Position numbers and translations under genes: made by a program
The notes under the pieces: generated by a model
Told to the model about the DNA's origin: nothing
The model's database searches: none
What the model saw: the letters and a program-made list of their open reading frames with translations, nothing else
Shown: positions 10,901 through 23,330 of the stretch, one piece after another
Layout of the letters: each line of letters opens with the position of its first letter
Numbering within the stretch: the first letter of the stretch is position 1
Source: Lithospermum erythrorhizon
Taxonomy: Eukaryota; Streptophyta; Magnoliopsida; Boraginales; Boraginaceae
Reading direction: 5' to 3'
Assembly: GCA_019722365.1 (NCBI GenBank)
Contig: JADFUC010001732.1
Coordinates: forward strand, 1 to 64,000
DNA length: 64,000 nucleotides

Positions 10901-13493
10901 CCGACTGGGCGAAGTCAAGTTATGTACTCGAAAGTAGAGTCATTAAAATCCGAACACTGTGAGTCACTCAAACCGACGGGCGACTCAGCTTAAAACACAA
11001 TTAAGCTTCATCCAAAAACGATCACAATTAAGTTTCCCAAATCAAAACAAGCTTTTAAATTTATAATCCATCACCGATATCGAAATCCACTCAACCCATA
11101 AATATATACACAAAATATCCTTAAAATAAAGAACGCCTAAGAAGGGGTTGCCAAATGTGATGATACGCATCGTATCCCTCGAATACAAAAATGACTACCC
11201 ACAAGGCTAAGGTTTCAAAAGGAAATACAACAATGAAAACCTGGCCGACAACACATCAAAACGAGATCACAGGAGTCCTCACCAATTCGACGCCACCTAG
11301 CCACTTGAACAAACCTGCCCAATGTTCTCTTGGCTCAATCCAGTCACCGTCAACCTAGCAATAAATGAAAATGCCGCCTAGCTAGTGGCTAGAAGTCATG
11401 AAGTTTCAGTGAAACTTAACATAAAGTGGGGTGAACTTACCATACCGAACGAGATAAGTCGTAATTTAATACCAAATACGAATAATATACATATATCCGT
11501 GACTATCTAATCGTCATACAATAAGGTTTCAAGTATGTCTTCGTGCATAATATGTTAAGATATAAATGTAAGTGTCTCAATAAGGCACACAATCACCCAA
11601 TGAAATCACAGAGACTCAACATCACTATAAATCTAGTCATCACCTTCTATCTCTCTCATTTCCAGAATAACTTTAATGCCGCAAGCATTTAACTGGCCTA
11701 CCGGCGAACGATCAACCGCTAATAAACACCACTCTTATACCGTATATAAGGCCAAACTCAAGACGCTAATCGCAGAGTATATGGCCACATCGATAACGCA
11801 CACAAAGAAGCGATCAAAAGACTATACCGGGCTTTATAACAAGATAAGGCTAAACCGCACGCTATACCGTAGTGATAGGCCACACCGACAAGCGCACACA
11901 AAGAAAGCGATCAAGAGAGTCACCGCTCTTATAATCAAGTATAAGCCAAACCGCACGCCATACCGTAGCATGGGGCCACACAAGCCACATATCCTCGGCA
12001 AGAGCCGAGCAGTCACCTAATCCCAAGAATCCCAACTATGTGGTCACCCCCGATACCAAGGCCTCAAACTCACGATAACCCAAACAACTACTCTACTCCC
12101 AAACAAGATACAAAGACACGCCTAAAACATCCCACAATCAGAATCAACGGGCCAGACCGCCGACAAGTGCCACAAACATATCAAAAGTGCCGACAGTGCC
12201 ACATAATATAATACGATGTATGCCACGTAATTCTAAATATAAAGCTTGGGAGTTCAAGCCATTTACTCAAAGAATCTTCGGCCATTTAAACACAATCACA
12301 TAACACAACAATTACACGTATATCATTCTCATAATCATAACACAATGACACGTACATCATTCTCACCTAATCACACCACAATAACACGTATATCACAAAT
12401 CAAGGTAAAGACGCAAAGAACACCCATGGTATGCGACTCTCACCTCGCTAGCTACCGCAAAACCTTTCGCAGAAAAGACACCGCGTAACTCCGCTCTTTT
12501 CCTTACTCTATCAACGCTAACAAAATACCTTAAAGTATGATCAAAACCTATTACTATACCGGCGTTTCTGTAGGATACATAACCAATTTGGGGAGCTATT
12601 TCTAAATGGTATAACTCGACGATAAACTATCGAATTATAATCCCATCTGACACAACCCAATCGATCCTCGCTAAATTCCATCTTATCACTTTCACTACAA
12701 ATCAACATATAAGTCATTCTAATTTATCATCAAGTCCATAATTAACAATCTATAATTCGAAATATCAATTATGCTCAACTCGAATTTTCACTCTTTTCAA
12801 CATACCCCTTTAATAAATTTTAAATCACCAATTTAACATCATAACAACTATAATAAGGTCCCAATATAACCTCCTACATTTAAAGTTTTAGAAAAATATC
12901 AACCCAAAAGTCAACCGGAAAACCTAAAAATAACCCACCCATAACATCCTCAAATCCACTTCTAAATCACACTAATACTTATATACGTCATGAACCCATA
13001 ACCAATACAGATTTATCATAAATTCAATTATGGAAAAGTCAACTAAAAGTCAACTATGTCAAAAACCCAAGAAATATCTCGAAGATCTGAAATTTCTTAC
13101 CTTTAACTCCTCGAAGAGAATGCATTGTATAACAATATCCTACAACCGATTTCAGTTTCCTGAGAACAAGAGAAATGGAAAAATGTTCAAGGGGAAAAAG
13201 TGGAAGTATTGGCCGTGGAACAAGATGAAGATGATGACTTCTATTACACAATGATAAATTATAAAGATATTTAGAGCAAAATCTAGGTCCCGTTCGGTTT
13301 CTAAGCATTCTATTCTTCTAAAATCTACCTAACCCATTCAAAGATAAAATTCTTCCACGGCAAACACTACCAAATTATAAATGAAATTCGCAAAAAATGT
13401 TTACTTAAATAATATCATCATCGAGAAAATTTATACTATTCCCTGTCCCACCGACCGAAAAAATAATTTTTTTTTTTTCGTAACGTTATTACA
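10901..13493 (-). mobile_element. 3' LTR of Ty3 element B
   Basis: This is antisense LTR of about 2.6 kb. Its left edge has lost the terminal TGTAACGACC; the first secure block is GAGTCATTAAAATCCGAACA at about 10938, so the boundary is known only to within about 40 bases. Its right edge ATTTTTTTTTTTTCGTAACG then TTATTACA at 13493 is the reverse complement of the family LTR start. It contains the reverse complements of both LTR repeat blocks (11700-12000 and 12290-12390). Confidence 0.8.
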
Positions 13494-14885
13494 ATCTACT
13501 CATTCCACAAAAATACCCCTCGACTCGAAATTTAACAACAACCCAAACAACCAAGCACATATAATAACACAAAAACAAATACCATATCAAAACAACAAAC
13601 TCTACATCTACTCGAAGTGAAATGCCTTCATCTCATCCTCACGCCCCACACGCCGATTCCTCCACGTGTGACTTCTCTACCAAGTGCCACTGCCTTTACT
13701 CTCAAACCTTCTCTCTTCCTAAATACCAAAAATCTCCACCAGGTCTTTCCTCAAACGCGAGGTCTTCCTCAAGCTTCCACCGAGCGAAGCTAAGAATACG
13801 CCACTGCCGTGATATATCAAACAGATACACGGAACACATTACTTAATCCTATCTAACCCCACGGGAGGCAACGCCAACCCGATGCCCAGTGGTTCAACTC
13901 TCCCAAGATCTCAAATGGTCCAATATAAATCTAGGGACTCAACTTCCCCTTTCCTCCCAAACCGCATCACTCCCTTTCCACGGAGATACCACGAACACAC
14001 TGGCCGCCGACCTCAAACGACAAGTTTCATTCTCGCGATGACCAGATATTTCTTCTCGGCTTATCCAGCTTGTCCTTGGGGACGCCGCCGAATCAACCGA
14101 TCCGCCTAACAACTCTGACCAACTCGTAACCACATAAACTTTCCTCTCTCCTACCTCATTCCACCGAGCAAGGACACTCCGCCCATACAACGCCGAAAGC
14201 GTGCCATCTCAGCTTCAGTACGGAAGCCGGGGTTGTTGCAGTGCAAACTCTATTCGGGCAACTCATCGTCCCAATTCTCGAGAAGTTCGTAGTACGCAAG
14301 CTCCGGAGCATATCCTCCAATGTCCGTGATCGCCTCGATTGCCCATCGGGCCTCGAACGAAGCATGTACTCAACTCCACTCTACCCCCGCTGCCTCCCGG
14401 AAACCCCTCCGTAACCTTCGAAGAATCTAGCGTCATGTCCCAAATGATCGACACCGGAACCCCCGCAAGAATCTCACACCGATCCACATAAATTTTCGCT
14501 ACTGCGCCCATCCGTAGATTCGATAGTAGAAATGAAAGATTTCGGGATACTTATCAACAATCACCCAAATCTCATCATGTCGCCTCAACGCTCTTCTGAA
14601 GCCCGAAACACCAAGTCCACGGGTGACAGTTCTCCCCATGTCCACCAGAATGGGGAAGAGTCTCGCAATAAACTCAGCAGGATGTCTATGCTCACTCCTT
14701 CACCCGCCGACAAACCAAAGACTTTGCCACAAACTCGCGATTCTCTCTTCATTCCCCGGCCACTCAATACGCCAACCTCAAGCCTCCACGATATCTTTGT
14801 ATTACCCGCGCACTGCAGGAGTACATAGCCTCATCAAAATCTCCTTCTCAACCGGCACACAATCCGCCATTCATCTTCGTTGCCC
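13494..14885 (-). pseudogene. pol: Integrase remnant of Ty3 element B, with chromodomain-like tail
   Basis: Reading the minus strand from 14885 down, the retroviral-type integrase core is recognisable in shifting frames. GVPVSIIWD lies at about 14463-14437 (family GVPVSIISD, second catalytic Asp). GGRVELSTCF and a broken HPQTDGQSE-like stretch (RPDGQS) precede TLEDML at about 14323-14306. WNEVGERKV lies at 14163-14137. Beyond it, fragments resembling the conserved VFHVSMLR and WEVEDEMR segments of Tekay-type elements extend to about 13620, which suggests a chromodomain-type C terminus. Integrase would insert the cDNA, and chromodomain-type tails bias insertion toward marked chromatin. This is the only Ty3 copy here that keeps integrase. 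Indels break every frame. Confidence 0.75.
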
Positions 14886-16870
14886 ACTCGCCAACCGTGA
14901 AATCGATCCCACTCATTCTTCAGCCTTACCGATAACCTGGCGGCTTCTCATCCCGCTGCCGGTGAATGCTATGATCCGATCCACAAGCACTGGTCGAACT
15001 CTCATATGGGCAAAAATCTCCCCGTCGCTACCGACATCAAAATCAACTCCCAAATTGCTTATCTCTCACTGTCCTTTGATTTCCCTACCTCAAGACGCCT
15101 ACTACATACGCCTTCCCCAAGGTACCAATATCGTCATAATCACCGATGAACTCCATCCACCTCCTCCGCCTTCAACCAAATCTCTCCGCTAAGATATTTC
15201 AAACCTCTACGATCAAGAAAATCAGTATTTAACCCCCATACGTATAATGCCTCCACAATTTCACGAAAGACTATCGCCGCTAAATTTCAAGATCATGCTA
15301 GTTTGATAAGTTCTTTTCTCGTGATTCCTCAACTGTCGTGGAAGTCAGTAATCACCTTCCCATTCTCGCATCTAACACACCCCAACTCGACGAAGCACGC
15401 TTATAAATCATGTGAGCCTCGTAACCGCATCGATATCACAACACCGGCGCCGTAGTCAACCTCTCCTTTAACACCCTGAAGCAGTCCTCACAATCATCAT
15501 CCCAAATAAACGGAACCCCTTTCCTGGTCAACCTGGTCAATGGCGTCGCGATCAAAGAGAAGTCCTCATAATCTCTGAGAACTGCCTAACCCCAAGAAAC
15601 TCCTCACCTCACCACACTCAAGTGACGCCTCCCAATTAATTCACACAGCCTCCACCTTCTCGTGGATCAACACAAATACCTCGCCGGAAATAACACGCCT
15701 CAGAATCGCACTCCGCAACCGTAACTCACATCCGAAAACTTCGCATACAACCGCGCTGCCTCAAGGTCCCTAAACACCAACGCTTCTCATGTTTCTCCTC
15801 CCTCGGAATAAATATATCAAAATATCATCAAATGCAAGACCACCACAAACTCATCCAAATACTCTCAAATACCCTGGGCTCATCAAATCCATAAAGGCCG
15901 CCGCATTTGTCAATCCAAATGGCATCACTATAAACTCATAATGTCCATGTAACGATCGAAAGCGTATTTTGGAATATCCTCCCTTTGATCCTCAAATCGA
16001 TTTATAACCAGATAAAGAAATCAATCTTCGAGAACACCTCGCATCCTTCACCATCAACAAATCGTCGATTCCGGCAACGGGTATCGGTTCTTAACGGCTA
16101 CTTTTATTCAACCGGCTCAGAGTCAATACACAAAATTTCACAGAATCCATCCTTCTTTTTTTCACAAATACCGCGCACTTACCTGAGATACACTCGGACC
16201 ATTTAATCCCTCGGTCTAACAATTCTCGTAATCGAAGTCCGGGCGATTCCTCGCAACTCGGCTGAGCCATCCTGCACGGTGGAAGAGAAATCGCGCCATA
16301 CCCCGAATAACCTCAATAGCAAATTCACTCTCTTTTCTCGGGCGGCAATCCCTGCAAGTCTCGTGAAAACATCCGAACTCTCTAACCCGCACACTTCCGC
16401 CCGTTTCCTCTTCCTACTCAAATCAACCACATAACCCAAGAATCCAACACACCCTTTCCGAATCAATCTCCTAGCCTCCAGTGCTGACACAAAACTCGAA
16501 GGTAAAATCTTTCTGTCCCCCACAAAACGGATATCTGGTCTCCCCGAACCCATAAAAGCAATCTCCTTCCGATGGCAATCAATAACGGCATGATGTTTCC
16601 CCAACCAATCCATACCCAAGATAAGGTCAAAATCAGAAAGTTCAAATGGAAGTAACCAATGTGACAATGATCACCACATACAATCAAAGCGAGTCTCTAT
16701 ATGCAAATCTAACCACAATCGACTTACCGCCATAATCTCAAGTGAGATAAAAGTACAACATACGTATAAAGCAGGAATAAAACTCTAGACACAAAAAGCA
16801 ACGCCAGAGCCCCGTAATCAAACAACACCGGCCTCAATATCACACGTAAATAATGTAAATTGCCACCACC
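14886..16870 (-). pseudogene. pol: Protease, RT and RNase H remnant of Ty3 element B
   Basis: On the minus strand from 16870 downward: protease reads TLFTCDIEAGVV then FDYGA at about 16840-16800, where the family has FDSGA. It is followed by ILGMDWLGKHHAVIDCHRKE at 16622-16563 and PDIRFVGDRK just after, the best preserved coding block in the window. RT spans about 16190-15480, with a [11 protein letters not shown] equivalent near 15945-15905. An IWDDDCEDCF stretch at about 15510 is typical of the RT to RNase H connection. RNase H runs to about 15190, ending with an LSDYD-like block. The order protease, RT, RNase H, integrase is the Ty3 order. The motif wording and long LTR point to the Tekay/Del lineage, which is an inference. 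Confidence 0.8.
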
Positions 16871-18120
16871 TGGGGTATTCAGCCTCCCGACGTAGCAACG
16901 TACGACCGGTACCGCCTCCGCCGTCAGCTGCCAACCATCGAGACTCCTCCGGTACCATATCCCCGCCCCCACGGCCGCCGACCACCACCACGACTTCATA
17001 ACCGCCCGACAGTTTAACGGGCGCAGAGCTTTTACTAGCACTCTCTCTCTAATAAACACCGCTGAAGCGTCCTTGCCGCTGCACGATAACATATGACCAC
17101 CCTCACTGCAATCCCCGCCGTCAGCCACCACAAACGCAATACGACACCGCTTAACCCTCTCAGCACTACTCAACCCCAGCTGCATTCAGTTTCACCGCAG
17201 GGGCGAGCAATGAATAACTGGCGAATCGCCTGAGCACCGGTTGACTCGCCTGTGACGACTCCGCCGTCCGTCCTCCTCCAATCCTGAGCCTCTGTGGGCG
17301 GCTCACCGGAATAAAGTCTCGTGTCGATTCTCCTCGATCCACCGCCTCGGCTCGCTAACTCCATTTCACTAAGGCTTCATTCTCACAAAGATAAAACTAG
17401 TGAAAATCATCACAGATTCTGGTGATCGCATTCCAAGGCCAATCCATCCTCAACCTAATGATCCTCTTCGCCTCACTGGATAAACACGTGAAAGAGTCGG
17501 CACAAATCACCGAACTGCATTTCTCCACTGACCTCGAACCTCAGGTCAACGAAATCGCCTCTCTCTCCAAGGCCTCCATGCTGGTCTCCAAGAATAATTT
17601 CCTGAAGAGCTCAACAAATCGCCCCTGTGAAACACGACCTCCCTCTCGGCAGCCGAGACGACTTAGGTTCTCCACCCGCTCACGGCACCCTCACGAAGTC
17701 TATATAAGTAACAAACTTCACTCTCATCTCGCCCACAATCCCCTATCGCTCAAAAAGCATTTAGACTTCATAACCCGAATGAACTCAATAGCCTCGCTCA
17801 AAATCCCCTCAAAACTTCTCGGAGATCCTCTTCGTAAACCATCAAACAACTTGCTCAAATTCGACCTCCCGCCGGCCAACCACTGAGCATTCACCTCTCT
17901 ACGAGGCCCACTCAACCCGCCGTGTAAGAACGCACCTCCGACCTCGCTCGGGTCCACGCCGTACTCATCGACATCTATACCCCTACCTCGCCTGCCCCTC
18001 TCAGCCTGGCCTCCGAACTCGCCTACTCCTCGCCCACGACTCAAGTATCCCCTCACCGCATGAACAAAAGAAAGCAGCCTCCATTTTTAACAAAAAGACA
18101 CCACTCACAACGACTCAAGT
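16871..18120 (-). pseudogene. gag: gag remnant of Ty3 element B
   Basis: On the minus strand this begins with an Arg/Gly-rich N terminus (RGRGVGEFGGQ then RGRRGRGIDVDEYG at about 18040-17955), as in Tekay-type Gag. A middle helical region (17850-17420) follows, where the plus strand happens to hold a 154-residue shadow ORF. A Cys-rich decayed zinc-knuckle region (VVADGGDCSEGGHML, about 17130-17085) lies upstream of a Gly-rich linker and protease. The element B gag is about 1.2 kb, normal for the group. Frames are broken throughout. Confidence 0.65.
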
Positions 18121-18159
18121 GAAACAAGCCGACTCACAACCACACGTATAACCCAGTTA

Positions 18160-18188
18160 GTCTCGAAACCTAAGCTCGATACCAAAAT
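18160..18188 (-). other. Primer-binding site of Ty3 element B
   Basis: The minus strand reads ATTTTGGTATCGAGCTTAGG directly after the LTR. The core TGGTATCGAGC differs by one missing base from TGGTATCAGAGC, the initiator-Met tRNA site common in plant Ty3 and Ty1 elements. It fixes the orientation of B as minus and the 5' LTR as the right-hand one. Element C has the same site at 55098-55115. Confidence 0.7.
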
Positions 18189-20808
18189 CAGGAATCCACC
18201 TCGCCTCCCCAGCCACCCCTGCTGGTAGCTCATTGCACCGAACACCGTAGTCACCAAACCGATTGACTAATTCTCGCTTTAAAAACACAATCTCGGCTCA
18301 TCCAAAAATGATCGCAATTAAGTTTCCCAAATCAAAAACGCTTTTAAAATTTATAATCCATCACCGATATCGAACGACCAACCCATAAATATATACACAA
18401 AATATCCCAAAATAAAGTAATGCCGCAAGGCTACAACAAATGATAGCCAATGCATCAGACCTCGAATACAAAACGATCACCGACAAGTGCTAAGGTTTCA
18501 AAAGGAAATACTAATGAAAAAACCGGTCGACAACACATCAAAACGACCTGGTGATCCTCACCAATCCGGAATACGCTCACCTAGCCACTCTAACAACCTC
18601 CAACAGCCTCTTGGCTCAACTAGCACCCTGCCAACCCGCACAAACGAAAAATGCCGCCCATAGCGAAAAGTTTTAAACTTAACACAAAAAGGCCGAACTT
18701 TTACCATACCTTAATCCAGATACTCGTAATTTAATAGTCAAATATGAATAATATACATATATCCGTATGACTATCTAATCAACATACAACATAATCTCAG
18801 AAATCTCAAACATAATACATGCAGATAATAAGCTTCAAAGAAGCACACAATTTCGAAAAAAAATCAATAACACTCAACAAATCCACTAAAACCCTAGTCA
18901 TCAAACCTCCTATCTCTCATATCCCCACCCGCATACCATCCTCTAACGCGCATATACTCAATCCGTCTACCCAAGTAGAAACGTGATCAATCGAACAATC
19001 ACCTCGCACTTATACCGCAAAGATAAGGGCCAAAAACCGCACTTATACACAAAGTATAAGTGCACCGACTTATACACAAAGTATAAGTGCACAATCGCAC
19101 GCCATACCGTAAAGATAAAATACATCAACAACGCATGCACAAAGAAAGCTGATCAGCATCTCATACCGCCTGAGTAATCAAGATAGCCAAACCGCACGCT
19201 ATACCGTAAGATAAAATACAACGGCACGCATTACAAAGAAAGTCGATCATAACAGTCATACCGCACGCTTAGTACCGTAGTATGTACAACCGCACGCTAT
19301 ACCGTAAAGATAAAATAATATTGCCACATATCCCTAAAATATGAGAAATACCTAATCCCTAGTAATCCCAACTATGTAGCCACCCCCCCGATACTCAAAT
19401 CACCACCTCAAGTCATGTATAACTCTAACCATCACTTCAATAACTACTCTACTCCCAAACAATATCCACACTTAAAACACTTCACAATAGTAAGTCAAAC
19501 ACAACGCCAACAAAAGCCACATAAATCATGTTGCCGACAAAGGGGCCACGGTAAATCGAAAATATAAGCTGGGAGTCTGCCATTACTTACCTCAAGAATC
19601 TTCAACGCTACGTAATATAATCACATAATCATATAACAATTACATGTATATCATTCTCACATAATCATATCACAATAACATGTTCACACAATTCTAAAGT
19701 ACATAGCAACACCCGCGGTGATAAGTACTCACTGCTAGCTACCGCAAAACCTTCACGAAAGACAATCGCGAATCCGTCTCTTTTCACATCAACGCCTAAA
19801 CAACACACGTAAAGTATAATCAAGACTTAATAGATACCGGCGTTTGGGAAGATACATAACCAACTCTAGTGGGAACTATCTCTAAACGGTATAACTCGAT
19901 TCGATAAACTATCGAATTATAATCCCATCGGACACAACCCAATCGATTCCCGCTAAATTCCATCTTATCACTTTCATTACAAATTGATTCTATAAGTTAT
20001 TCTAACTAATCAAGTCCATAATTGCACAATCTATACTCCGAAATATCAATTATAACTCAACCTGAATTTACACTTTTTCAACATAACACCCTTTAATCAA
20101 TTTTAAATCACCAATATCTAACAACTATAATAAGCGTCCCAATATAACCTCCTACACATTTAAAGTCTTATAAAATATCCATATAAAAAGTCAACCTAAA
20201 ACCTAAAAGTCAACCCAAATGCATATCCTCAAACGACCTCTAAATCACGAATTCATTTTATATAATGCTCGCGTAACTCCATAACCAACTAAGATTTATC
20301 ATAAATTCAATTATGGAAAAGTCAACTAAAGTCAACTATGTCAAAACCAAGAAATATCTCGAAAAGACTCAAATTTCTTACCTTTAACCTCGAAGAGAAT
20401 GGAGAGAACATTCTACAACCCGATCTCAGTTCGAAATGATGTAACGAAGAGAGAAATGGAAAATGAAATTTTTAAGCGTGGTGGCTTTAATTTCGGCCAA
20501 AATGAGAAAGAAGCATTTAAGTTGTGGATGATGATGACGACGTGGAGGATATGTATGAATAGATATTTAAAAACTCGAGTCCCGCTCGTTTCTACTCCTC
20601 CGCTATCGTATTTCTAACCTTCCAAGCGAACCCGATTTCAAAGATAAAAATTTTCCATAAAGAAAACACTACTAAATTATAAATGAAATTCTAATAAAAG
20701 TTTTACTTAAATAATAACATCATCAAAAAATTATACTATTCCCGTGTCCCACCACGAATCGAAAAATTTAAATTTTTTTTTTTTTTTTTGTAATCCAAGT
20801 TATTGCTG
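18189..20808 (-). mobile_element. 5' LTR of Ty3 element B
   Basis: This is antisense LTR of about 2.6 kb. Its left part keeps CCGAACACCGTAGTCACCAAA (18238) and the TATAAATTTTAAAAG block. Its right end is a T-run at 20773-20789 followed by GTAATCCAAGTTATTGCTG, a decayed form of the terminal GGTTATTACA. The right boundary is uncertain by about 10 bases. It carries the clearest palindromic repeat units of any LTR here, at 19040-19093. Confidence 0.8.
19010..19330 (-). repeat. Palindromic minisatellite, best preserved units
   Basis: Two near-identical consecutive units read GCACTTATACACAAAGTATA and continue AGTGCAC. Each is an inverted repeat of ACTTATAC around a short ACAAA spacer. Weaker units with ATACCGTAAAGATAAAATAC follow. 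Homologous blocks lie at 1600-1900, 11700-12000 and 32160-32360 on this strand. Confidence 0.7.
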
Positions 20809-22470
20809 TGCCCATCTCGAACACCATCATCTCAAATATCCTCAAATAAAACAATTCTCAAATCACACATATAATCTCAATGTAGCATTCATATAGTATA
20901 CATCGATACAACAGATTGTGATAACCCATACTCAACAAAAATATACCAATACGTATACGCCCATAACACCAATATAATTGAACTCTCAATACACCCAAAC
21001 ATATACATACTCAAAGTGATTCCACACTAAACATACATGCATTCAAACACGACTACTACAAAAATAAATATACCATAAGGCATCTAACACAACCACCATA
21101 CAAGCTCAACATTTGCCAATTTTACCTCTAACCCACGTATAAGTTTATAACGCAATACACGTCAAAATCAATTACCATATACCTCTTACTCAAACATAAA
21201 TAAGGTAACAAACGAGCGATAATCCCTCACCTCAAGGACACTACGCCTGCTAAATAATCATCTCACGTTCTCAAGCGCCCGAGTCTCAGAATCGTAAAAA
21301 CATCCGAAAATATAATTACTACTCGCAACAAATTTCAACCCTTATCCTAATTCAATTCCTGACTTTTCAACCCATTTTAGTTACAAACTGACAACTTACG
21401 TATAGATTGCTAATTATGTTTCAATAACAACTACTTACTTATCTAATTTCACTACCCGACTAAATCCCATATTCAATACCTTTTATCCAAATTACTAACA
21501 TTTCCAATCAATTTCAATCAACCCAAATTTTAACTTTTCCAATTAATTAAGTCATTCCATCAACCTCTAATCCCAAAGTCCAGCTTTTATTACTCAAAAT
21601 CTACTAAAATTAATTTTCAACCTATTTTCTTCCAACACTTAGTAACTCATAATTTCATCTCAAACAATCACAATAATCCATTCAATAACATATTTATACT
21701 ATCAAACCACATTTCTGCAGAAAGTCAACTCCACAATCACCAAAAGTCAACTCAACTATAACAACACTTTCTACCCAATATCGATCATTATCAACTCCTA
21801 TATTATAATTCTAAGCCGTATTGAATAATACTTATTCCTCCAGCAATATCACCCAAACCGAGCCAACCTGTAATTCCAAAAAGCCAATCTGGCCTTTAAA
21901 AACGTGTCCGAAATTCCACATCAAACACGATATTTCAACTCAAGAATAACTACTTAACCCAAGAATCAATCGAGCAATAAAATTCAAAATACAAAAAGTC
22001 AACTCGGCGATCTCCCAAAATATTCAACAAGATCTACCTTTCTTACCTGAAACGATTTGCGACGACGAGGGGAAGCCTCTCCAAAATTCCTGAGGTCCAG
22101 CAGATGGCGGAGAAAAGTGGACGGTTAAGAATAAAAAAATTGGTAAATCCCCCTTGCCGCGCTGCCCCGTGGAAGGGAAACTAAGCCATTAAGTGTCAGT
22201 CCTATTCGATCATTAAGGAATTGGTCGGGCCCAATGCATCCAACCTGCGAAAATTCCCGAACATTTTATTCGACGATACCTCTCAAGCTTTTAACTTATC
22301 TCGACACCAACTCTCCGAACACAAGATTAACGTATATAAAAATAGTCGTTGGTTTCTAAATTTACGCAGAAATAACTTTAATAATCTCACATTTTAATTT
22401 ATTAATTAACGTAGTCGTTAATGTTTTTTACAGCTTTTGAAAAAACATACGGACTATGAACGACAATTCA
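20809..22470 (-). mobile_element. Possible LTR of a second Ty3-like family (antisense)
   Basis: This has no match to the main LTR family at large, but on the minus strand it shows similar architecture. A TTTCAGGTAAGAAAGGTAGATC block (about 22065) parallels GTTAAGGTAAGAAATTTCAAG of the main family. Repeated AGTTGACTTT motifs and a C-poor sense strand follow. Downstream there are GAGACTCGGGCGCTTGAGAA (about 21290) and CTTGAGGTGAGGGATTATCG. I see no primer-binding site, terminal dinucleotides or second copy. It may equally be decayed intergenic DNA. It appears cut on its right-hand LTR body by element B. Confidence 0.3.
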
Positions 22471-23330
22471 ACAATCGTCCTTATGGGGGATTTCAAACAC
22501 AATGCATAAGTCACAGGCATATCAACAAAAGACTTTGGTGGTTTCGGGTAGTGTATACGTAGCGCAATGCCGACGGTCGGGTTGCCGTCCGACGACCACT
22601 AGAGCCGAAGAAATGTTCATTGAGAAACCAGAAAAGGTTTACCTTAATTGAAGAGCCGAAAGCTGGGTTCGTAATCAACCAAATATATGATCGATCTCGT
22701 ATCTCGAAAGAATGTGGGCTCTAAAAGGAAAAAATAAGAAATACGGTAATTTGACATCTCATCCTCCATTCCTCGCTTCGTATCGCCCGTATGGTGGAAG
22801 CAACAAAAAAGAAAGGTGTATCCGGATCCAAAGTTAGTGCTCGGGCCAGTTTTATTAATAAAGCGATGACTTATCAAATCTATTAAGTTCATCCCAAGGC
22901 AGATAAATTTAACGCGACTTATCAATGACAAAACCATACCCTATAGACAATGACTGTGACTTATCAACGACGTGCCACTATACCATGCACAAAATGATTT
23001 AACCACACCCATATATTCATTCAATTTGGTATATTAGATTTGAAATCCGTCAATAATTATAACATCCATAATTTATCTCAAAAAGTAAATAATGCTGAAT
23101 TATAATGTCCTTATCTTTTAATTCGCTTGCTGTTGAATGTTTGAACTGACAATTTGCTAATTATAACAACATCACAAATCAAAATACAAGTTATATCTCA
23201 ACCTTTATCCATAATACATCCTCAAATATTAGTTCTTTCTTTTACGAGTAATGATCCACCACCTTCGAATTCAACAACAATGAAAAAGTTCCAACAATAA
23301 TATGAGTTGAAATATCTTTACTTGAACAAT
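22471..23330. other. Unassigned 860-bp stretch
   Basis: No conserved coding, RNA or repeat signature is recognised. A 97-residue minus-strand open frame (22644-22937) has no family resemblance I can name. It lies directly upstream of the Harbinger transposase and may include that element's 5' untranslated region and terminal repeat, but I could not locate the terminus. Confidence 0.4.

Noticed and set aside
14623..15192. 189-codon plus-strand open frame
   Set aside because: It lies antisense to the RNase H to integrase region of Ty3 element B and matches no family.
17422..17886. 154-codon plus-strand open frame
   Set aside because: Antisense to gag of element B. The skewed composition of the family opens the opposite strand.
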